DNA from: an uncultured Cuneatibacter sp.
Lineage (GTDB): Bacteria; Bacillota; Clostridia; Lachnospirales; Lachnospiraceae
Length of the DNA stretch: 56,671 nucleotides
Reading direction: 5' to 3'
Assembly: GCA_934234215.1 (NCBI GenBank)
Contig: CAKQHB010000021.1
Coordinates: 1 to 56,671 of the forward strand
The translations under genes and the position numbers were made by a program. The notes beneath the pieces are model-generated. The model saw only the letters and a list, made by a program, of their open reading frames with translations, was not told the origin of the DNA and ran no database searches. Below, in pieces: positions 51,495-56,671 of the stretch (the first letter of the stretch is position 1; the number at the start of each line of letters is the position of its first letter).

Positions 51495-52526
51495 ATGGCA
51501 AGAGTAATTACAATGGGTGAGATCATGTTAAGACTGTCCACCCCCGGTTATGAGAAGTTTATCCAGGCTGACGAGTTCGACGTAAACTACGGCGGCGGCG
51601 AGGCAAACGTAGCAGTATCTCTGGCTAACTACGGTCATGATGTTGCATTCGTTACAAAGGTTCCTGCAAACCCGATCGGTGAGTGTGCAGTTGCATCTCT
51701 GAGAAAGATGAACGTTGATACAAAGTTCATCGCTAGAGGTGGTGAGAGACTGGGTATCTACTATCTGGAGACCGGTGATGCTATGCGTGCATCTAACGTT
51801 GTTTATGATAGAGCTCATTCTTCCATTTCTACTGCAGTTCCGGCTGACTTCGATTTCGATGCTATCTTCGAGGGCGCTGACTGGTTCCACTTCACCGGTA
51901 TCACTCCCGCTGTATCTGATGCAGCAGCAGAGCTGACCGAGCTGGCTTGTAAGGCAGCTAAGGCTCATGGCGTTACCGTATCCGTTGACCTGAACTTCCG
52001 TAAGAAGCTGTGGTCTTCCGAGAAGGCACAGAAGGTTATGAGCAACCTGATGCAGTATGTTGATGTTTGCATCGGTAACGAAGAGGATGCTGAGAAGGTT
52101 CTGGGCTTCAAGCCTGCTAACACCGATGTTACTTCCGGTGAACTGAACCTGGCTGGATATCAGGATATCTTCGAGCAGATGGTAGCAAAGTTTGGTTTCA
52201 AGTATGTTATCAGCTCTCTGCGTGTTAGCCACAGTGCATCTGATAATGGTTGGTCTGCTTGCATCTATTCTGCAGAGACCAAGGAATTCTATCACTCTCG
52301 TGAGTACAGAATCCTGCCGATCGTTGACCGTGTGGGCGGCGGCGATTCCTTCGCAGGTGGTACCATCTGTGGATTCCTGGATGGCAAGAACTTCAAGGAT
52401 GCTCTGGAGTATGGTGTAGCTGCATCTGCTCTGAAGCACACCATTCCTGGTGACTTCAACCTGGTTTCCAGATCCGACGTTGACGGTCTGGTAGGCGGAG
52501 ATGGTTCCGGTCGTGTTCAGAGATAA
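51495..52526 (+). CDS. kdgK: 2-Keto-3-deoxygluconate kinase, PfkB family
   Basis: KdgK phosphorylates KDG, the product of UxaA, to KDPG. The 343-residue protein has the N-terminal ITMGEIMLRLSTPGYEKF and VNYGGGEANVAVSLA, the sugar-kinase start with substrate Gly-Gly, and the C-terminal PfkB motif DRVGGGDSFAGG with the catalytic Asp. Codon use is strongly biased, like oppA, suggesting high expression. The frame is open back to 51399, but AAGGAG before ATG 51495 decides the start. It stands alone, about 8 kb from uxaA, with its own promoter. Another sugar acid kinase role is possible. Confidence 0.9.
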   Translation: MARVITMGEIMLRLSTPGYEKFIQADEFDVNYGGGEANVAVSLANYGHDVAFVTKVPANPIGECAVASLRKMNVDTKFIARGGERLGIYYLETGDAMRASNVVYDRAHSSISTAVPADFDFDAIFEGADWFHFTGITPAVSDAAAELTELACKAAKAHGVTVSVDLNFRKKLWSSEKAQKVMSNLMQYVDVCIGNEEDAEKVLGFKPANTDVTSGELNLAGYQDIFEQMVAKFGFKYVISSLRVSHSASDNGWSACIYSAETKEFYHSREYRILPIVDRVGGGDSFAGGTICGFLDGKNFKDALEYGVAASALKHTIPGDFNLVSRSDVDGLVGGDGSGRVQR

Positions 52527-52581
52527 TTATCCGTTTCGGAGAGATTGACCTGACACAGCAGGATTAGTGAAAAGACAAAAC

Positions 52582-52610
52582 GAGGGTGTCGTATTCGGCA
52601 CCCTCATTTT
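52582..52610 (+). terminator. Terminator after kdgK
   Basis: GAGGGTGTCG pairs with CGGCACCCTC over TATT (one G-T pair), followed by ATTTT. The palindromic element copy B begins three bases later. Confidence 0.9.
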
Positions 52611-52612
52611 CA

Positions 52613-52739
52613 CATCATCAGAAATAACATTACATTTCCGATGATGCGAAAATATGCTCCGCGTGGATCACACTGCGGCGGTAGAGAATTGTCGCTTTGC
52701 GACCCGCTGCAGGCATAGAATCCTGCGAAGCAGGATTCT
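52613..52739 (+). repeat. Three-hairpin palindromic element, full copy B
   Basis: Hairpin 1 has outer arms CATCATC and GATGATG, unlike copy A but still paired, around AGAAAT and ATTTCC. Hairpin 2 is CTGCGGCGG (52673) with CCGCTGCAG (52704; one G-T pair), enclosing GTCGC-TTT-GCGAC. Hairpin 3 is AGAATCCTGC-GAA-GCAGGATTCT (52717-52739). The sequence between hairpins 1 and 2 (GCGTGGATC-CACTGCGGCGG region) is nearly identical to copy A. It lies between the kdgK terminator and the next gene. Confidence 0.85.
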
Positions 52740-52765
52740 ATTTCACATTATAGGAGATTTCCGAC

Positions 52766-53662
52766 ATGAAAAAGTTATTATTCCTGATCAATCCCTATTC
52801 GGGAAAGGTGCAGATAAAGAATGAACTGTTAGACATTCTCAAGACGATGAATGAGGCTGGTTATGAGACGACTGTGTGGACTTCTCAGCGGCCGAAGCAC
52901 ATTACAGAGCTGGTGGAGCAGTACGGTACAGAGTATGACCGGATCGTGTGCAGCGGTGGAGACGGTACGCTTCACGAAGCAGTGACAGGTCTGATGGCAT
53001 TGCCGCAGGAGCAGAGACCACCGATGGGCTATCTTCCTTCCGGCTCTACAAATGACGTAGCATTTGGTCTGGAACTTCCCACTGAGCTGCAGCAGGCAGC
53101 GGAAGTGACAGTGGGCAATCATATGGTAGAGTTGGATATCGGTCAGTTTGAGGATCGATTCTTTACATATGTTGCTGCATTCGGCGCTTTCACGGAAGTG
53201 ACTTATCTGACACCCCAGGCGGAGAAGAACCTACTCGGACATCCGGCGTATGTGCTGGAGGGAGCAAAACGTCTTTCGGATATTCGCCCGATCCATGTAA
53301 AAGTGACCTGCGATGGAGAGATGATCGAGGATAATGTGATGTTTGGCATGGTGAGCAATGCAAAGAGTGTCGGTGGTATGCGCAATTTCGCCGGCAAGAA
53401 TGTCGGACTGGACGATGGTTTATTTGAGATGACACTCGTAAAAGAACCGACGAATCCGCTGCTGGATTATCCGGCGATTGTGACGGCATTACTGGCACGC
53501 AAGACAGAAGATGACTCTAATTTTTACACGATGAAGGGCGAACATATGACATTTGAATTCGATGAACCGATCAGTTGGGTATTGGACGGAGAATTCGGCG
53601 GCACCGTTCATAAGGTTGAGATTTTCAACCGCGCACGTGCAATTCGCGTATTTGTGCCGTGA
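52766..53662 (+). CDS. Diacylglycerol kinase-like lipid kinase
   Basis: A 298-residue member of the DAGK catalytic family (DgkB/YegS/BmrU group). It starts with LFLINPYSGK, has the nucleotide-binding CSGGDGTLHEAVTGL near residue 70 and GYLPSGSTNDVAFGL near 93. It probably phosphorylates a membrane lipid such as diacylglycerol and so feeds phosphatidic acid back into lipid synthesis. The exact lipid is unknown. AGGAGA precedes the ATG 26 bases after the repeat element. Confidence 0.9.
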   Translation: MKKLLFLINPYSGKVQIKNELLDILKTMNEAGYETTVWTSQRPKHITELVEQYGTEYDRIVCSGGDGTLHEAVTGLMALPQEQRPPMGYLPSGSTNDVAFGLELPTELQQAAEVTVGNHMVELDIGQFEDRFFTYVAAFGAFTEVTYLTPQAEKNLLGHPAYVLEGAKRLSDIRPIHVKVTCDGEMIEDNVMFGMVSNAKSVGGMRNFAGKNVGLDDGLFEMTLVKEPTNPLLDYPAIVTALLARKTEDDSNFYTMKGEHMTFEFDEPISWVLDGEFGGTVHKVEIFNRARAIRVFVP

Positions 53663-53708
53663 TTTGGCACAAATTTCCGGAAAATGTAATAAAAAGAAGA
53701 AAAACTTG

Positions 53709-53737
53709 TTTACAAGTGAGGAGAACTTCTGTATAAT
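53709..53737 (+). promoter_or_regulatory. Promoter of rpoD
   Basis: TTTACA, 17 bases, TATAAT, 32 bases before the start codon. The -35 box lies within the palindrome CTTGTTTACAAG. Confidence 0.75.
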
Positions 53738-53769
53738 GAAGGTTGGCTTAAACAGAAAGGATGATGTCG

Positions 53770-54894
53770 ATGGAAAAAGAAGCACTGATGGAAAAGCTGA
53801 ATAAGCTGGTTGAGTTGGGAAAGTCCAAAAAGAATTCTCTGGATATGAATGAGATCAGCGAATTTTTCAACGGCGTTACGCTGCAAGCTGACCAGTGGAA
53901 CATGATTTACCAGTACCTGGAGGAAAAGGGGATTGACGTTCTTCGTATTATGGACGATGATATGTCTCTCGAGGAGGATCTTCTCTTAGATAAGGAGATA
54001 CTGGACTTCGACGAGAACGAAGAGGAAGAAGAGATCGACCTGAACTCAATTGACCTTTTGGAAGGCATCGGAACGGAAGATCCGGTTCGCATGTATCTGA
54101 AGGAAATTGGTACGGTTCCGCTTTTGACGGCTGATGAGGAGATGGAACTGGCAAAGAGAAAAGCAGAGGGAGACGTTGCCGCAAAGGATCGTCTGATTGA
54201 GGCCAATCTCCGCCTTGTTGTCAGCATTGCAAAACGCTATACTGGTCGTGGAATGAGCTTCCTGGATCTGGTTCAGGAAGGTAATCTGGGACTGATTAAA
54301 GGTGTTGAGAAGTTTGACTACACAAAGGGCTATAAGCTCAGTACCTATGCAACATGGTGGATCAGACAGTCTGTGACCCGTGCACTGGCAGATCAGGCAA
54401 GAACGATCCGTGTTCCGGTACATATGGTAGAAACAATCAACAAAATGTCCAAGATGCAGCGAAAGCTGACTTTGGAGCTGGGATATGAGCCGTCCGTAAA
54501 GGAACTGGCTGAGGCATTGGAAATGTCAGAAGATAAGGTCATGGAGATCATGCAGATCGCCCGTGAGCCTGCATCTTTGGAGACTCCGATCGGTGAGGAG
54601 GATGATTCCAATCTGGGTGATTTTGTAGCAGACAACAAAGAGGTAACTCCGGAAGGAAACGTAGAATCTGTCATGCTGAAAGAGCATATTGATGATCTGC
54701 TGAAGGACCTGAAGGAGAGAGAGCGTCAGGTTATTGTACTGCGATTCGGTCTGGAAGATGGACATCCCAGAACTCTGGAAGAGGTCGGTAAGGCGTTCAA
54801 TGTTACAAGAGAGCGTATCCGCCAGATTGAAGCAAAGGCGTTAAGAAAGCTTCGGAATCCGGTTCGCAGTAAGCGTATCCGCGATTTCCTGTAA
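53770..54894 (+). CDS. rpoD: Primary sigma factor (sigma-70/SigA)
   Basis: The housekeeping sigma factor that directs RNA polymerase to promoters like those listed here. The 374-residue protein has region 1.1 at the N-terminus, an acidic spacer, region 1.2 (DPVRMYLKEIGTVPLL), region 2 (ANLRLVVSIAKRYTGRGMSF and STYATWWIRQSVTRA), region 3 and region 4 (LEEVGKAFNVTRERIRQIEA). Three ATG codons lie close together; 53770 has the best distance to AAAGG. In many Firmicutes it follows dnaG; here it follows a lipid kinase gene and has its own promoter. Confidence 0.96.
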   Translation: MEKEALMEKLNKLVELGKSKKNSLDMNEISEFFNGVTLQADQWNMIYQYLEEKGIDVLRIMDDDMSLEEDLLLDKEILDFDENEEEEEIDLNSIDLLEGIGTEDPVRMYLKEIGTVPLLTADEEMELAKRKAEGDVAAKDRLIEANLRLVVSIAKRYTGRGMSFLDLVQEGNLGLIKGVEKFDYTKGYKLSTYATWWIRQSVTRALADQARTIRVPVHMVETINKMSKMQRKLTLELGYEPSVKELAEALEMSEDKVMEIMQIAREPASLETPIGEEDDSNLGDFVADNKEVTPEGNVESVMLKEHIDDLLKDLKERERQVIVLRFGLEDGHPRTLEEVGKAFNVTRERIRQIEAKALRKLRNPVRSKRIRDFL

Positions 54895-54916
54895 GAAGCA
54901 GCTGAAAATGAATGAT

Positions 54917-54956
54917 AAAAAACCTGTTCTCATATGCTGAGGACAGGTTTTTTTAC
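54917..54956 (+). terminator. Terminator after rpoD
   Basis: AAAAACCTGTTCT and the GGACAGGTTTTTT arm pair around CATATGCTGA, ending in seven T. Confidence 0.9.
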
Positions 54957-54957
54957 G

Positions 54958-54990
54958 AAGCAGGAAATTGCGTTGCATTTCATAGAGATT
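54958..54990 (+). repeat. Terminator-linked palindrome, short copy
   Basis: GGAAATTGCGTTGCATTTC is identical to the core of copy A over 19 bases, but the outer stem is lost. It lies four bases after the rpoD terminator and upstream of queH. A weaker TGCTGCTGCGAGACTCGTTGCAG stretch follows where hairpin 2 would be. Confidence 0.7.
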
Positions 54991-55030
54991 TGCTGCTGCG
55001 AGACTCGTTGCAGAAGGAGAAGATCGAACA

Positions 55031-55654
55031 ATGAACAAAAGAAATTATCAGAAGGAGCTGGAGCAGATTATCGAGCAGCAGGATGGCAGACCGACATTGC
55101 TGCTGCATGGCTGCTGCGCACCGTGTTCCAGCTATGTGTTGGAATATTTGAATCATTATTTTCAGATTACGTTATACGACTATAATCCAAACATCTCCCC
55201 TCAGTCAGAGTATGAGATGCGCACAGGCGAAATGCTGCGTCTGACGAAAGAATTGCCGATGGAATATCCGGCGGCGTTTCAGGAAGGCCCTTATGATCCG
55301 GAACGTTTTTTTGCGATGGCGAAAGGGCTGGAACGGGAGCCGGAAGGCGGGGCACGTTGTAAAAAGTGCTATGAGCTGCGTCTGGTGCAGGCAGTGAAAG
55401 TGGCGGAAGAGCAGGGCTTTGATTATGTGACGACGACCCTGACCATCAGCCCACTGAAGCATGCAGACTGGCTGAACGAGATCGGAGAACGGCTGACAGA
55501 GCAGACACATGTAAAGTGGCTGCCTTCTGATTTCAAAAAGAAAAATGGTTATAAGAGATCTATCGAGCTGTCAGCGGAGTATGGATTGTATCGACAGAAT
55601 TATTGTGGTTGCGTGTTCTCAAAAGAGCAGAAGAAGGTCAGTAAAAGAACCTGA
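55031..55654 (+). CDS. queH: Epoxyqueuosine reductase QueH
   Basis: QueH makes queuosine in tRNA by reducing epoxyqueuosine, replacing QueG in many anaerobes. The 207-residue product has the family cysteine motifs LLLHGCCAPCSSY (near residue 26), ARCKKCYELR (near 115) and NYCGCVFS (near 192), which bind an iron-sulfur cluster and second iron. Length is typical. AAGGAGAAG precedes the ATG. Single gene behind the short palindrome copy. Confidence 0.92.
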   Translation: MNKRNYQKELEQIIEQQDGRPTLLLHGCCAPCSSYVLEYLNHYFQITLYDYNPNISPQSEYEMRTGEMLRLTKELPMEYPAAFQEGPYDPERFFAMAKGLEREPEGGARCKKCYELRLVQAVKVAEEQGFDYVTTTLTISPLKHADWLNEIGERLTEQTHVKWLPSDFKKKNGYKRSIELSAEYGLYRQNYCGCVFSKEQKKVSKRT

Positions 55655-55688
55655 AATAATTTTGTTTTTCAAAAGAGAAAACATATGG

Positions 55689-55694
55689 TATAAT
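55689..55694 (+). promoter_or_regulatory. -10 box of the YihS-like gene
   Basis: TATAAT 57 bases before the start codon; no good -35 box was found, so the promoter may need an activator. Confidence 0.45.
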
Positions 55695-55714
55695 AAAAAC
55701 AAATGTGTCTAAAA

Positions 55715-55732
55715 GCAAGTTAGAAAACTTGC
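55715..55732 (+). repeat. Inverted repeat in the leader of the YihS-like gene
   Basis: GCAAGTTAGAAAACTTGC is a perfect 7-base inverted repeat with a 4-base centre, ending 5 bases before the ribosome site. It could be an operator or an mRNA hairpin controlling translation. Confidence 0.5.
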
Positions 55733-55750
55733 GAGAAAAGGAGAAGGAAT

Positions 55751-56671
55751 ATGGGTATTACAGAAAAGAAGTATCAGCTGAAGACAGCCGAGAATCAGGA
55801 ATTTCTTCAGGGGGTAAAAGAAGATCTTTTGAGTTTCGGACATCAGTTTCCGTCACCGGGCGGAAGCTCTTACTATCTTGGGGACGATGGAACGCCGTGG
55901 AAGGAGCGGAATCGTGAGACTTGGATCACGAGCCGTATGGCACATGTTTACAGCATCGGTTCTATGCTGGGACATGAGGGCAGCGAAGCACTTGCAGATG
56001 CAGCGTTGAAGGGTCTACGGGGAGAGCTTCACGATGACAAAAACGGCGGCTGGTATGCCGGTCTGACAAAGGATAATGAGATTGTTCCGACGAAGCAGTG
56101 CTACGCACACGCATTTGTGATTCTGGCGGCGTCCTCCGGTGTTCTGGCAGGCAGAGAGGGTGCGAAGGAGCTGCTGCAGGATGCTCTGGAGCAGTATGAT
56201 CTGAGGTTTTGGAATGAGGAAGAAGGTCTTTCCTGCGATACATGGAACACGGAGTTTACCGAATTAGATCCATATCGTGGATTGAATGCGAACATGCATA
56301 CGGTGGAGGCATTTCTTGCGGCAGCGGATGTGACAGGAGAAGAGAAGTATCGTGTGCGCGCTGGTCGGATCATTGATCGCGTTCTGGTATGGGCAAAGAA
56401 TAACGGCTGGCGGATCCCGGAGCATTACTCCAGCGATTGGATCCCGGATCTGGAATGCAACAAAGACCGACCGGACGATCAGTTCAAGCCTTACGGTGCA
56501 ACACCGGGACATGGCATCGAATGGTCGAGACTGATTACACAGTGGGCGCTCTCGACATACAAAGACAAGCGGGAGAGCGCGGCTCCTTACATCGAAGCGG
56601 CGGAGAATCTGTATAATCGTGCAGTCTCCGATGGATGGAATGCCGATGGCGCACCGGGTATCGTATACACG
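55751..56671 (+). CDS. AGE-family epimerase/isomerase, YihS-like (3' end beyond window)
   Basis: The first 307 residues of a protein of the N-acylglucosamine 2-epimerase superfamily. ETWITSRMAHVYSIG, GGWYAGLTKDN and YGATPGHGIEWSRL match the aldose-ketose isomerase group that includes YihS (sulfoquinovose or mannose isomerase). The His in GHGIEWSRL is the catalytic position in that group. AAGGAGAAGG precedes the ATG, and the frame stays open to the end of the window; relatives have about 400 residues, so roughly 100 are missing. The substrate (mannose, glucose or sulfoquinovose) cannot be decided. Confidence 0.88.
   Translation, partial: MGITEKKYQLKTAENQEFLQGVKEDLLSFGHQFPSPGGSSYYLGDDGTPWKERNRETWITSRMAHVYSIGSMLGHEGSEALADAALKGLRGELHDDKNGGWYAGLTKDNEIVPTKQCYAHAFVILAASSGVLAGREGAKELLQDALEQYDLRFWNEEEGLSCDTWNTEFTELDPYRGLNANMHTVEAFLAAADVTGEEKYRVRAGRIIDRVLVWAKNNGWRIPEHYSSDWIPDLECNKDRPDDQFKPYGATPGHGIEWSRLITQWALSTYKDKRESAAPYIEAAENLYNRAVSDGWNADGAPGIVYT

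Overview
The window looks like chromosome of a spore-forming, anaerobic gut-type Clostridia, most likely a Lachnospiraceae (genus not determined). The reasons are CotJ-type spore coat genes, a Rex-controlled AdhE, a hexuronate pathway, a sortase/Cna-B adhesin pair, AGGAGG ribosome sites and TTGACA-17-TATAAT promoters. I see no phage, transposase, CRISPR array or tRNA.

Layout: (1) 1-1600: the 3' end of a 23S rRNA with its own terminator and no 5S gene behind it, then pyrC. (2) 1686-9577: an oligopeptide ABC transporter operon (oppA-B-C-D-F plus a tiny membrane protein) behind a promoter and a structured leader. Two subunits are remodelled: OppC carries a seven-repeat RCC1-like propeller in its first outside loop, and OppF carries about 145 extra residues with a coiled-coil look. 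(3) 9580-11974, minus strand: a YitT-family membrane protein and the cotJA-cotJB-cotJC spore coat operon. (4) 12117-16242: aminopeptidase P, a PdaA-like deacetylase lipoprotein and a MATE exporter. (5) 16411-24552: GH105-like hydrolase, sugar-phosphate isomerase, deoC, icd, then rex-acpS-nnr-alr-mazF. (6) 24626-28465: an array of 20-bp repeats, then a thioester (TQXA) Cna-B surface adhesin and its sortase. (7) 28422-37478: M24 peptidase, Rex-regulated adhE, a kinase-like gene, yebC, trpS and an S9 peptidase. (8) 37708-43330: an MFS carrier and a hexuronate locus (uxaC, LacI-type regulator, uxaA) with two matching operators. (9) 43474-50451: an exo/endonuclease-phosphatase, a membrane-anchored MutS-like ATPase, rnhA, a beta-helix transferase, an unrecognised gene, a class III aminotransferase and an SDR. 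(10) 50453-56671: YihY, kdgK, a diacylglycerol-kinase-like gene, rpoD, queH and the start of a YihS-like isomerase.

The metabolic themes fit together. Peptides are imported by Opp and trimmed by two M24 peptidases and an S9 peptidase. Pectin-type uronides are fed through the GH105-like hydrolase, UxaC, UxaA and KdgK toward KDPG. Reducing power is vented through AdhE under Rex, whose gene is in the same window.

The strongest new-looking items are the remodelled Opp transporter and a dispersed family of palindromic elements (six copies, each within a few bases of an intrinsic terminator; two full copies carry three consecutive hairpins). All calls are from reading the sequence; no database or folding program was run.
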